The translations under genes and the position numbers were made by a program. Shown here piece after piece: positions 49,767-58,227 of a stretch of 64,000 nucleotides of DNA. Source of the stretch: Micromonospora sp. MP36 (lineage in GTDB: Bacteria > Actinomycetota > Actinomycetes > Mycobacteriales > Micromonosporaceae); NCBI RefSeq assembly GCF_008119785.1, contig NZ_VSFA01000002.1, positions 186,001-250,000 of the forward strand. Direction: 5' to 3'. The notes beneath the pieces were generated by a model. The model saw nothing but the letters and a program-made list of their open reading frames with translations, was not told the origin of the DNA and ran no database searches. Each line of letters starts with the position of its first letter. Within the stretch, counting starts at the first letter, position 1.

Positions 49767-52283
49767 TCACAGCCGCGGGTCCAGCGGCTCGGACTCGCAG
49801 GCGAGGATGGCGAAGACCAGCTCGTGGCGGCGCCAGAGCGGGGCGTCCTCGGCCAGGGCGTCCAGGGCGGCCAGGCCCAGGCCGTGCTCGCGCAGGGCCA
49901 GCCCCCGCTTGCGCCCCAGCGAGCGCTTGCGCAGCGCGGCGAGCTGCCCCGGCTCGGTGTACCCGGGACCGTAGATGATCCGCAGGTACTCCCGGCCCCG
50001 GCACTTGATCCCCGGCTGGAGCAGCGCGCCCTTCGGCGAGCGGGCGGCGAGGCCGGCGTACGGCTTGACCACCATTCCCTCGCCGCCGGTCGCGGTGAGC
50101 GCCAGCCACCAGTCGGTCGCCGCCGTCACCGCCGCCTCGTCGGTCAGGTCGACCACCTGCCGCCGGGTCGCGGTGAAGAACTCCGGGTCCGCCGCGCAGA
50201 GCCGGTCGGCCAGGGCCAGGTGCCAGCCGTGGTCCCGGTCGGCGTAGCTCGCCCCGGCCCCGGCCAGCACGGCGAACGGCGCCAGGGTCACCCCGCGCAG
50301 CCCGTCGGTCGGCCCGACATACGCCCGGTACGCCGCCGAGTACGCCCGGACCTCGGACGCCCGGTCGGCCATCCGGCCGCGCAGCTCCCCGACCGGCAAC
50401 CCCCGCCCGGCGGCGGCGTCCAGCGCGGCGAGCACCGCCGGCAGTGCCGCCCGGCCGGCCGCGCCCACCCCGGCGTACTGCTCGCGGATCAGGCCGCCCG
50501 CCTTCGCCGACCAGGGCAGCAGCTCGCAGTCGAGCAGCAGCCAGTCGGTGTCCAGCTCCGCCCAGAGCCCGGCTGCGGTGACCGCCGCGCGGACCCGGGC
50601 CAGCAGTTCGTCGTCGAGCGGCGGGCCGAAGAACGGGCGACCGGTGCGGGTGTGCACCGCCCCGCCGGTGAACCGTCCCGGCTCCCGCTCCACCAGCACC
50701 ACGGCCCGCGAGCCCATGTGCTTCTCCTCGCATACCACCCGCTCGACCCCGGCCGAGCGGTAGTCGGCGAACGCCTGCTCCGGGTGCTCCAGGAACCCGT
50801 CCACCGTCGACGTCGAGCAGGGCGCCATGGTCGGCGGCAGCCAGACCAGCCGGCCCGGGTCGACCGCGTACCGGCTCATCACCTCCAGCGCGGCGGCGGC
50901 GTTCTCCGCCGGCACGGTCAGCGTCCCGTACGCGTGTGTGAGGTGCCGCCGCCCGGTGACGTCGGCCAGGTCCAGCACGGTGTCCGGGCGGGCCGGCGCC
51001 GGCGCGACCAGCGGGCGGGCCGGGGCGTACCACTCCTTCGCCGCCGGGACGGAGACCAGCTCCTTCTCCGGGTAGCGCAGCGCGGTGAGCCGCCCGCCGA
51101 AGACGCAGCCGGTGTCGATGCAGATGGTGTTGTTCACCCACTCCGGCTCCGGGGTGGGGGTGTGCCCGTACACGACCGTGGCCGAGCCCCGGTAGTCGCG
51201 CGCCCACGGGTAGCGCACCGGCAGGCCGTACTCGTCGGTCTCGCCGGTGGTCTCCCCGAACAGCGCGAAGGCGCGGACCCGGCCGGACGCGCGGCCCTGG
51301 TAGGCCTCCTTGAGGCCGGCGTGCGCGACCACCAGCCGGCCGCCATCCAGCACGTAGTGGCTGACCAGACCGTCGATGAAGGCCGCCGCCTCGGCGACGA
51401 AGCGCTCCGGCTCCGCCGCCAGCTGGTCCATCGTCTCGGCCAGGCCGTGGGTGAGCCGCACGTCCCGGCCGCGCAGCTTGCGCAGCAGCTTCTGCTCGTG
51501 GTTGCCCGGCACGCAGATCGCGTGGCCGGCCGCCACCATGCCCATCACCAGGCGGAGCACGCCGGGGGAGTCCGGGCCGCGGTCCACCAGGTCGCCGACG
51601 AAGACCGCGGTACGCCCGGCCGGGTGCACCGCGTCCACCGGGCGGCCCGCGTCGTCGCGATGCAGCGTGTAGCCGAGCCGGAGCAGCAGCGCCTCGAGTT
51701 CCTCCCGGCAGCCGTGCACATCGCCGACGATGTCGAACGGCCCGGTCAGCTCGCGCCGGTCGTTGAACAGCTTCTCGTAGCGGATCTCGGCGGCGTCGAT
51801 CTCGTCGACCCCGCGCAGCACGTGCACCTTTCGGAAGCCCTCCCGGGCCAGCCGCCCGTACGACTGCCGCAGGTCCCGCTGCATCCGGGCGAGCACCTGC
51901 CGGCCGTGCGTCCGGTCGGCCCGTCCCTGCGTACGTTCCCAGGCCAGCGCCTCCGGCACGTCCAGCACGATCGCCACCGGCAGCACGTCGTGCTCGCGCG
52001 CCACCTTCACCAGCGCGGCTCGGGCGTGCGGCTGGAGGTTGGTCGCGTCGACCACGGTGAGCCGGCCCCGGCGCAGCCGCAGCCCGGCGACGTGGTGCAG
52101 CGCGTCGAACGCGTCGCCCGAGGCGGACTGATCGTTCTCGTCGTCGGCCACCATCCCGCGGAAGGCGTCCGAGGAGAGCACCTGACTGGGCCGGAAGTGC
52201 CGCCGGGCGAAGGTGGACTTGCCCGACCCGGAGACGCCGACCAGCGCCACCAGGGCGAGCTCGGGAATGTCCAGGGTGGTCAT
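49767..52283 (-). CDS. pnkp: Polynucleotide kinase-phosphatase-ligase of the RNA repair system
   Basis: An 838-residue three-module enzyme. The N-terminal kinase has Walker A GVSGSGKST (residues 16-24). The central metallophosphoesterase has GDVHG, GDLVDRGPDS and GNHEQ. The C-terminal ligase/adenylyltransferase-like module carries the nucleotidyl lysine in EEKHMGSRAV. It heals broken RNA ends (5' phosphorylation, 2',3'-cyclic phosphate removal) and, with Hen1, seals them. Its ATG overlaps the hen1 stop (ATGA), giving the canonical hen1-pnkp operon. Confidence 0.95.
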   Translation of the reverse strand: MTTLDIPELALVALVGVSGSGKSTFARRHFRPSQVLSSDAFRGMVADDENDQSASGDAFDALHHVAGLRLRRGRLTVVDATNLQPHARAALVKVAREHDVLPVAIVLDVPEALAWERTQGRADRTHGRQVLARMQRDLRQSYGRLAREGFRKVHVLRGVDEIDAAEIRYEKLFNDRRELTGPFDIVGDVHGCREELEALLLRLGYTLHRDDAGRPVDAVHPAGRTAVFVGDLVDRGPDSPGVLRLVMGMVAAGHAICVPGNHEQKLLRKLRGRDVRLTHGLAETMDQLAAEPERFVAEAAAFIDGLVSHYVLDGGRLVVAHAGLKEAYQGRASGRVRAFALFGETTGETDEYGLPVRYPWARDYRGSATVVYGHTPTPEPEWVNNTICIDTGCVFGGRLTALRYPEKELVSVPAAKEWYAPARPLVAPAPARPDTVLDLADVTGRRHLTHAYGTLTVPAENAAAALEVMSRYAVDPGRLVWLPPTMAPCSTSTVDGFLEHPEQAFADYRSAGVERVVCEEKHMGSRAVVLVEREPGRFTGGAVHTRTGRPFFGPPLDDELLARVRAAVTAAGLWAELDTDWLLLDCELLPWSAKAGGLIREQYAGVGAAGRAALPAVLAALDAAAGRGLPVGELRGRMADRASEVRAYSAAYRAYVGPTDGLRGVTLAPFAVLAGAGASYADRDHGWHLALADRLCAADPEFFTATRRQVVDLTDEAAVTAATDWWLALTATGGEGMVVKPYAGLAARSPKGALLQPGIKCRGREYLRIIYGPGYTEPGQLAALRKRSLGRKRGLALREHGLGLAALDALAEDAPLWRRHELVFAILACESEPLDPRL

Positions 52284-53746
52284 GCGCTGATCTCCCCCTT
52301 CCGGGTCGTGTGTTCCGTGCTGGTCAGCACCGCTATCTGCGTCGGCCTACCCACCTCCGGGTCCTCGTCGCCGACGCCGTCGATGGTGGCGGTGTAGCCG
52401 TGGGTCGTCGACACCCGCTCGACCCATGCGGCGAACTCGGCCCGCGTCCACTCGAACCGGTGGTCGGTGTGCCGGAACCGGCCCGCGCCCAGCCCCTCGT
52501 AGCGGACGTTGTACTCGACGTTCGGGGTGGTCACCACGACCGTGCCGGGCCGGGCGTGCCCGAACACCGCGTCCTCCAGCGCCGGCAGGCGCGGCGGGTC
52601 GACGTGCTCGATCACCTCCATCAGCACCGCCGCGTCGTACCCGCGCAGCCGGTCGTCCCGGTAGGTCAGCGCCGACTGCCACAGCCGGATCCGCTCCCGC
52701 TGCCGCTCCGGCAGCCGGTCCAGCCGTAGCCGCCGGGCGGCCAGGGTGAGCGCCTGGCTGGAGACGTCGGTGCCGACGATCTCGGTGAACCGCCGGTCGG
52801 CGACCAGCGCGGTGAGCAACGCCCCGCCCCCGCAGCCCAGGTCCAGCACCCGGCCGGCCCCGCTGGCCCGCAGCGCGGCCAGCACCGCCTCGCGCCGACG
52901 TACGGCCAGCGCGGCGCGGGGTGCCTCGCGCGGCTGGTCGTCGTCGACGCTGTTGTCGTCAACGCTGTCGTCGGCGGGCGCCTCGTCGGCGAGGCGCAGC
53001 TCGGCCAGCCGGGCCAGGGCCTCGCCGGCCAGTGCCCGGCGGTGGGCCAGGTAGCGGCGGCTGATCAGGCCCCGCTCCGGGTGGTCGGCCAGCCAGCCCG
53101 CGCCGGCCCGGAGCAGCTTGTCCACCTCGTCCGGCGCCACCCAGTAGTGCTTGGCGTCGTCCAGCACGGGCAGCAGGACGTACAGGTGGTTGAGGGCGTC
53201 GGCGAGCCGCAGCGTGCCGGCGAGGGCCAGGTCCACGTAGCGGCTGTCGCCCCACTCCGGGTACGCCTCGTCCAGCGGGATCGGGGTGGCCGTCACCGTC
53301 CAGCCGAGCGGGGCGAAGACCCGCACGGCCAGCTCGGCGCCGCCCCGGCAGCGCAGCACCGGGACGCGTACCTCCAGCGGGATCGGGGTGGCGGCCAGCT
53401 CCGGCCGCTCGCGGGACTCGCCGCGTAGCGCCGACCGGAACACCTTGGCCAGGGCAGAGGAGAGCAGGCTCGACGCGGCGTACGGGCGGTCGTTGACGTA
53501 CTGGCCGAGGGTGAAGGTCTCCGGGGTGGCCGCCTGCGCCCGGCCGCGACCGCGACCGCCGCCCAGCCGCAGCGGGTCGATCTCGACCAGCAGCGCCGCG
53601 CTGCACCGATGCTCGTCCGCCTCGGGGTAGAGCACGTGCGCGGTGCCCGCCGGCAGGTCGAAGCTCTGCACGCGGTCCGGGTGCTTCACGAGGAGGTGGC
53701 CGAGGTCGGTCGCGGGGCGGTGGGTCGTGGTCAGGGTCAGCAGCAC
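52280..53746 (-). CDS. hen1: Bacterial Hen1, RNA 3'-terminal 2'-O-methyltransferase and ligase-activating partner
   Basis: A 488-residue protein from GTG 53746 (VLLTLTTTHRPATDLGHLLVKHPDR). The N-terminal half (to about residue 230) is the Pnkp-activating domain. The C-terminal methyltransferase has VLDLGCGGGALLTAL and the metal-binding signature MEVIEH with a downstream His in RHTDHRFEW. It methylates the 2'-OH at the repair junction so the RNA cannot be cut again. Upstream in-frame codons to 54070 cross a 24-bp inverted repeat and are not convincing. The DDSVDDNSVDDD linker is an acidic insertion. Confidence 0.93.
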   Translation of the reverse strand: MLLTLTTTHRPATDLGHLLVKHPDRVQSFDLPAGTAHVLYPEADEHRCSAALLVEIDPLRLGGGRGRGRAQAATPETFTLGQYVNDRPYAASSLLSSALAKVFRSALRGESRERPELAATPIPLEVRVPVLRCRGGAELAVRVFAPLGWTVTATPIPLDEAYPEWGDSRYVDLALAGTLRLADALNHLYVLLPVLDDAKHYWVAPDEVDKLLRAGAGWLADHPERGLISRRYLAHRRALAGEALARLAELRLADEAPADDSVDDNSVDDDQPREAPRAALAVRRREAVLAALRASGAGRVLDLGCGGGALLTALVADRRFTEIVGTDVSSQALTLAARRLRLDRLPERQRERIRLWQSALTYRDDRLRGYDAAVLMEVIEHVDPPRLPALEDAVFGHARPGTVVVTTPNVEYNVRYEGLGAGRFRHTDHRFEWTRAEFAAWVERVSTTHGYTATIDGVGDEDPEVGRPTQIAVLTSTEHTTRKGEISA

Positions 53747-53787
53747 GGTTTCGATGCTCTCAGGGGTGTCGATTTCTTTTTGTCGGT

Positions 53788-53861
53788 GGGTTTCCGGGGA
53801 GCCCCGCCCGCTCCGGGCGGTCAGGCTTGATCCCGCCGCGGGCGGGGCTCCCCGGAAACCC
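53788..53861. repeat. 24-bp perfect inverted repeat upstream of hen1
   Basis: Arms 53788-53811 and 53838-53861 are fully complementary (outer end GGGTTTCCGGGGAGC...), with a 26-base loop. It lies 42 bases upstream of the hen1 start and 136 bases past the stop of the LPXTG gene. There is no U-run on the hen1-coding strand. It could be a regulatory stem in the hen1 leader or a MITE-like insertion. Confidence 0.7.
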
Positions 53862-53940
53862 GTCGGGGCCGCCGTCCGGGCCTTGCGGGTTGGTGCTGCT
53901 GCCGCTGATGGTGGCGCTGTCGGGGTGGCCTGGATATGAC

Positions 53941-53973
53941 GGTGCCCCGCCGACCGGGGGTCGGCGGGGCACC
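53941..53973. terminator. 15-bp perfect hairpin after the LPXTG gene
   Basis: GGTGCCCCGCCGACC (53941-53955) pairs with 53959-53973 over GGG, followed outward by CTTGGTTT on the + side; 24 bases past the stop of the leftward gene. Confidence 0.8.
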
Positions 53974-53996
53974 TTGGTTTCGTCGGGTGCCTGCGG

Positions 53997-55565
53997 TCAG
54001 GCGACGAAGCGGGTCTTGCGGCGGCGGGCCACCACGTAGCCGCCCAGCCCGGCGACCAGCAGGAGGGCACCGACGCCGGCGATCAGAGCGGTGGAGCTAC
54101 CGGTGATCGGCAGGCTGCCGCCGTCCCCGCCGCCCTGGCCACCGCCGCCCTGGCCGCCGTCGCCCGGGGTACCCGCGCCGGTCGGGTTGACGACGATCTT
54201 GGCGGTGTTGTTCTGCGTGTTCGGGTCACCGGCCAGCTTCGTGGTGATGGTGCCGGTGGCGTCCGGCAGCACCTTGTCGATGCGAAGCCCGAACTCGTAC
54301 GGGTTGTTCATGTCCTTCGGGCTCTCGGTGACCTGGCAGGCGTACTCCTTGGCGCCCGGCTCGCCCCAGCCGGCGTTCCACGGGTCCCATTCCTTGCCCG
54401 GCGCGTACGGCACGCAATCGAACGGCGCCTCGACAGCCGTGGTGCCCTCCGGGATGGAGATCCGGACCGGCAGGTCCTCGAGCTCGATGCCCGGCGTCCC
54501 CTGGCCCTGGTACTCAAGCACAGCCGGCCCCAGGTTGGTGAAGCTCGGTCGGACGGTGACGACGTCACCCTTCTTGCCCTTGGCCGTGGCGCCCTTGGCC
54601 TCCAGGTCCGCCGGGTTGTTGCCGGTCACCCGGACCATCGCCAGGGTCATGTTGTTCAGCTTGTCCAGGTCGGTCTGCGGCACCCGCGCCGCGCGCGGAG
54701 TCTGCTCGACCAGCCGGAGTTCGCCGCCGCTGCCGGGCTTGATGTCGTCCTGCGGCCAGTCCTTGAACGCCTGGTTCCAGTCGTCCGTGGTCCACCAGTC
54801 CAGCCAGATCGGGAACTTGGCCCCGGTACGCGTCTCGGGCCGCAGCTTGATCGGCAGGTTCTCCGAGAGCTGGTACGACTTGCCCGGCTCGATCTTGGTG
54901 TCGAAGGTGCAGAAGGCGTACATGCCGAACTCGTCCGACTTGCAGTTGGAGAAGTCGCCGCCGTAGGAGGCGAGCCAATCGGCCTGCACGACGAGAACGG
55001 TGCCGTCGACGGTGGTGTCACCGGCGTTGCGCACGACGCCCGGCACGCCCGCGCGGGTGCCCGGGGCCCCGCTGGCCTCGACGGTCTCGTCGCTCACCAG
55101 GTCGACACCCTCGGCGATCGTGATGCCGGCCGTCGCGGTGGCCGTCTTGCCGCCGGAGGTGATGCTGATCGCCAGATCACCCTGCTGCCCCGGCTTCGCG
55201 TTGTCCTTGCCCGTGACCATGTAGTCGAACCATGGCTCTTCGCCGTCCAGGAGGTCGGCCTCGCAGTGGAGCTTCGTCGGCGACACGTCGCACGTCCAGC
55301 CCCAAGACGGCTCGACGGTGGCGAAGTCCGCGACCTTGGAGAGGTCGATGTCCACGGTGGTGCGGCCGAACTTCGGCTTGGACTCGGAGTCGGTCGAGTG
55401 TGCGAAGAACCAGCCGTAGTCCATGTGGCCGGGCGCGACGAGCAGGTCGTGCGTGACGATCTCGAAAGGCGCCTCGGCGGCGGCGGCGGGGGTGGCGGAG
55501 GCGGCGACGAACGCGCCTGCTACGCCCAACCCGGCGAGCCAGCGCCGGGTGGAGTTGCTGAGCAT
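53997..55565 (-). CDS. LPXTG-type sortase-anchored surface protein
   Basis: A 522-residue exported protein: signal peptide (RRWLAGLGVAGAFVAASATPAAAA, about 1-30) and a large beta-rich ectodomain with several tryptophan/cysteine-containing segments. Then come a Gly/Gln-rich linker, the sorting motif LPITG (residues 485-489), a membrane helix and a basic tail (ARRRKTRFVA). A sortase should link it to peptidoglycan. The ectodomain contains DUF11-like repeats of unknown role. It is transcribed divergently from a sigma factor gene. Confidence 0.88.
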   Translation of the reverse strand: MLSNSTRRWLAGLGVAGAFVAASATPAAAAEAPFEIVTHDLLVAPGHMDYGWFFAHSTDSESKPKFGRTTVDIDLSKVADFATVEPSWGWTCDVSPTKLHCEADLLDGEEPWFDYMVTGKDNAKPGQQGDLAISITSGGKTATATAGITIAEGVDLVSDETVEASGAPGTRAGVPGVVRNAGDTTVDGTVLVVQADWLASYGGDFSNCKSDEFGMYAFCTFDTKIEPGKSYQLSENLPIKLRPETRTGAKFPIWLDWWTTDDWNQAFKDWPQDDIKPGSGGELRLVEQTPRAARVPQTDLDKLNNMTLAMVRVTGNNPADLEAKGATAKGKKGDVVTVRPSFTNLGPAVLEYQGQGTPGIELEDLPVRISIPEGTTAVEAPFDCVPYAPGKEWDPWNAGWGEPGAKEYACQVTESPKDMNNPYEFGLRIDKVLPDATGTITTKLAGDPNTQNNTAKIVVNPTGAGTPGDGGQGGGGQGGGDGGSLPITGSSTALIAGVGALLLVAGLGGYVVARRRKTRFVA

Positions 55566-55607
55566 GTGGGGGTTCCTCCAGTGAATTTTCAGGGGGAGCC
55601 CGTGGAG

Positions 55608-55624
55608 CTTAAAGAATCCTTAAG
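55608..55624. promoter_or_regulatory. AT-rich inverted repeat in the divergent promoter region
   Basis: CTTAA (55608-55612) and TTAAG (55620-55624), 7 bases apart, in an otherwise GC-rich gap between the surface protein gene and the sigma factor gene. Candidate operator or promoter element. Confidence 0.35.
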
Positions 55625-55743
55625 TCGCGTCGCTGTCCCGATTGGCTGGTCGGCCCGCCGAACCGACCGAAAGGTTGATCGCCGCCGGTGCAATGTTCGG
55701 TCGCCCCGGGTCCGTCAACAAGGCGGGACACCGGGAGGTGCAG

Positions 55744-56229
55744 GTGACGTACGAGGAGTTCGCCGACGCGCGGCTGGGTGCTCTGCTGCGGTACGCGGTG
55801 ATGCTGACCGGCGATCCGCACCAGGCGCAGGACCTGGTGCAGGAGACCATGGTGCGGGTCCAGCTGAACTGGCGGCGGGTGGCCCGCACCGACGCCCCGG
55901 AGCGGTACGTCCGCCGGATGCTCACCAACCAGTACGTCGACTGGCGGCGCGGCTCGTGGGCCCGTCGGGTGCTGTTGCGCAGCGACCCGGACGAGGCGGT
56001 GCCGGCGCCGACCGACCACGCGCAGTCCGCGGTGGACCGCGACCAGGTCTGGTCCTGGCTGTCCCGGCTGCCCCGCCGGCAGCGCGCCACGCTGGTGCTC
56101 CGCTACTACGAGGACCTGCCCGACGCGGAGATCGCCGAGATCCTCGGCTGCGCCGTCGGGACGGTCCGCTCCTGCATCTCCCGCGCGCTGGCCACCCTCC
56201 GAGCCGAGTACGTGGAGGTCTGCTCATGA
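55744..56229 (+). CDS. SigE-family ECF sigma factor
   Basis: A 161-residue sigma-70-type factor from GTG 55744 (GGGAGG 5 bases upstream). Region 2 reads LLRYAVMLTGDPHQAQDLVQETMVRV...YVRRMLTNQYVDWRR; region 4 reads LPRRQRATLVLRYYEDLPDAEIAEILGCAVGTVRSCISRAL. It belongs to the actinobacterial SigE-like group, usually controlled by a co-encoded membrane partner. Here the partner position, with ATGA overlap, is taken by an LCP protein. Confidence 0.92.
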   Translation: MTYEEFADARLGALLRYAVMLTGDPHQAQDLVQETMVRVQLNWRRVARTDAPERYVRRMLTNQYVDWRRGSWARRVLLRSDPDEAVPAPTDHAQSAVDRDQVWSWLSRLPRRQRATLVLRYYEDLPDAEIAEILGCAVGTVRSCISRALATLRAEYVEVCS

Positions 56230-57275
56230 TCGAGGACGACCTGCGGGCCGCCTTCGCCCGGCACGAGTCGCTGGCCCCGCCCGCCGGTCCGGTCCGGGCC
56301 GCCATCGACCAGACCGTGGTCCGCCGCCGGCGCCGCCTCCGGCTCGCCGGTACGGCGATGGCGGTGGTCGCCGCGGCCCTGACCGGCTTCACCGCGATCG
56401 CTCCCCAGCACCGCGAGGCCGGGACCCTGCTGGCGGAGCCCACCGCCTCGGCACCCACCGGCGCGCTGAACGTGCTGCTGCTCGGCGTCGACGCGGCCGG
56501 CCCCGACGAATCCCGCCGGGCCGACTCCATCCTGCTGGTGCATGTTCCAGCGGATCGGAGCCGGCTCTACCTCGTCTCGCTCCCGCGTGACCTGCTGGTG
56601 CCGATCCCCGGACAGGGGACGGACAAGCTCAACAAGTCGTTCACCTCCAGTGCCACGTCGGGCAACGGCGACCTGACCCGCGGCTACGACCGCACCCGAC
56701 AGGTGGTCGCCCAGCTCACCGGCGTACGGATCGACGCGGGTGCGGTGCTGACGTACCGGGCGGCGCGCGACCTCACCGACGCGGTCGGCGGCGTACCGGT
56801 CTGCCTGCCCGCCCCGGTGCGCTCGGTGCACACCGACCGGCGCTTTCCGGCCGGCTGTCAGCAACTCGGCGGCGGCGAGGTGGTAGACCTGCTCCGCCAG
56901 CGCTACGGCCTACGTGACGCGGCCCGGGACCGGGACCGCAACGCCGAACGGTACGCGGCCGGGCTGCTCCGCCAGATCCACGAGCGCGGTGGACTGACCG
57001 ATCCCGTGCTGTTCTCGAAGCTGATCGGGCAGGTCGGCTCCGGCCTGGTAACCGACACCGGGGACCTGTCCCTGCCCAGTCTGGTGTCGATGGCCGGGCA
57101 GGCGGCCGACGCCGAGCCGGTCGGGCTCGGGCTGCCAGTCCGGTATGTGGATAAGCCGACCATCGGGTTCGGCCTCGACCCCGCTCTCGCCCCGGGCTTC
57201 CTCGACGCGCTGCGCAACGACCGGCTCGGCGAGTGGACGGAGGCCCACCCGGACCAGGTCAACACGCTGCGCTGA
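56226..57275 (+). CDS. LytR-CpsA-Psr (LCP) family protein coupled to the sigma factor
   Basis: A 349-residue protein: a cytosolic N terminus (MIEDDLRAAFARHESLAPPAGP...RRRRRLRLAG) and one membrane helix (TAMAVVAAALTGFTAIA). The extracellular LCP domain follows, with NVLLLGVDAAGPDESRRADSILLVHVPADRSRLYLVSLPRDLLV and later DLTDAVGGVPVCL and RQRYGLRDAARDRDRNAERY (the family arginines). LCP enzymes transfer glycopolymers to peptidoglycan. The N terminus resembles those of anti-sigma partners, so a dual enzyme/anti-sigma role is possible (inference). Confidence 0.88.
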   Translation: MIEDDLRAAFARHESLAPPAGPVRAAIDQTVVRRRRRLRLAGTAMAVVAAALTGFTAIAPQHREAGTLLAEPTASAPTGALNVLLLGVDAAGPDESRRADSILLVHVPADRSRLYLVSLPRDLLVPIPGQGTDKLNKSFTSSATSGNGDLTRGYDRTRQVVAQLTGVRIDAGAVLTYRAARDLTDAVGGVPVCLPAPVRSVHTDRRFPAGCQQLGGGEVVDLLRQRYGLRDAARDRDRNAERYAAGLLRQIHERGGLTDPVLFSKLIGQVGSGLVTDTGDLSLPSLVSMAGQAADAEPVGLGLPVRYVDKPTIGFGLDPALAPGFLDALRNDRLGEWTEAHPDQVNTLR

Positions 57276-57276
57276 C

Positions 57277-57304
57277 GTGGGAGGGGCGCCGCGGCCCCTC
57301 CCAC
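57277..57304. terminator. 11-bp hairpin between convergent genes
   Basis: GTGGGAGGGGC (57277-57287) pairs with GCCCCTCCCAC (57294-57304), 1 base after the LCP stop and 4 before the next stop. Confidence 0.7.
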
Positions 57305-57308
57305 GGCG

Positions 57309-57521
57309 TCAGCGGTAGTCGTCCTCGTCGGCGGTGACCACCCGGGCCTGTTCCATCGCGTCCCAGTCGTCGACCTCCATGCCGCGGTGCGGCTCGATCT
57401 CGCCGTCCTCCGGGTTGATCACCGTCGCCTGCTCGACCGCGTCGGCCGGCTCCGCCTCCAGATCCCGCTCCTCCGGAGCGAGGTGGTCACTCGGGGCGAA
57501 GTCCTCGTCGGGCTGACCCAT
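57309..57521 (-). CDS. Small acidic hypothetical protein
   Basis: A 70-residue, strongly acidic, probably disordered protein (MGQPDEDFAPSDHLAPEERDLEAEPADAVEQ...). DAVEQATVINPEDGE and DAMEQARVVTADEDD form an internal repeat of about 28 residues. ATG 57521 follows GGGAGG. Function unknown. Confidence 0.65.
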   Translation of the reverse strand: MGQPDEDFAPSDHLAPEERDLEAEPADAVEQATVINPEDGEIEPHRGMEVDDWDAMEQARVVTADEDDYR

Positions 57522-57712
57522 CGTCCCTCCCTGGATCTCGGTGCGGACAGTTACCACCACACCGTACGGGCTGGCTCCGGTCCCCGCTCGGAGCCGGACC
57601 GAACCAGCGCGGCCGGGGCCGGCGGGCCTGGCGGCCGGCGGGCCCGGACCGCCGCCCGGGCGAGTCGGCGGATTGTCCCTCCGGGCCCGGTTTCCGATGC
57701 CAGGATGGTGGC

Positions 57713-58096
57713 GTGGGCCTCCTGATCCGACTGGTGATCACCGCGTTCGCGCTGTGGATCACCACGCTGATCGTGCCCGGAGTGGAGGTGACCGGGCGCA
57801 CCGGTGCGGACACGGTGCTCACCCTGGTCGTGGTGGCGCTCATCTTCGGCGTGGTCAACGCGGTGCTCAAGCCGGTCATCAGGGTGTTCGGCTGCGTGTT
57901 CTACCTGCTCACGCTCGGTCTGTTCGCGCTCGTGGTCAACGCCCTGCTGTTCCTGCTCACCGGCTGGATCGCCCGGCAGCTGCAGTTGCCGTTCCAGGTG
58001 GACGGCTTCTGGGCCGGCTTCTGGGGAGCGATCGTGATGGCCGTGGTGAGCTGGCTGATCAACGTCGTGGTGCCGGACCGGCCGGATCGCCGGTGA
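57713..58096 (+). CDS. Phage-holin-superfamily-like (Phage_holin_4_2) membrane protein
   Basis: A 127-residue protein with four membrane helices: LLIRLVITAFALWITTLIVPGV, DTVLTLVVVALIFGVVNAVLKPVIRV, FYLLTLGLFALVVNALLFLLTGWIA and GFWAGFWGAIVMAVVSWLINVVV. The NAVLKPVIRVF and GFWAGFWGAIVMAVVSW blocks are characteristic of this widespread chromosomal family. Despite the name there is no phage context; a membrane-homeostasis role is likely. Confidence 0.9.
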   Translation: MGLLIRLVITAFALWITTLIVPGVEVTGRTGADTVLTLVVVALIFGVVNAVLKPVIRVFGCVFYLLTLGLFALVVNALLFLLTGWIARQLQLPFQVDGFWAGFWGAIVMAVVSWLINVVVPDRPDRR

Positions 58097-58227
58097 GCGG
58101 TTCCCGGGCCGGTTGTGCCGGTCGCCGCCTCCTACGGGATACTGCCCGCGGTGGACAGCGCGGTCCGGCGCACCCAAGGAAGACAGCGGCCTGCACGGCC
58201 GACAGTGGTAAGTAAGGAGCGTTCGAC

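Noticed and set aside
57713-58096. Holin-like protein as sign of a prophage
   Set aside because: This family is a common chromosomal membrane protein in actinobacteria; no other phage gene is nearby.
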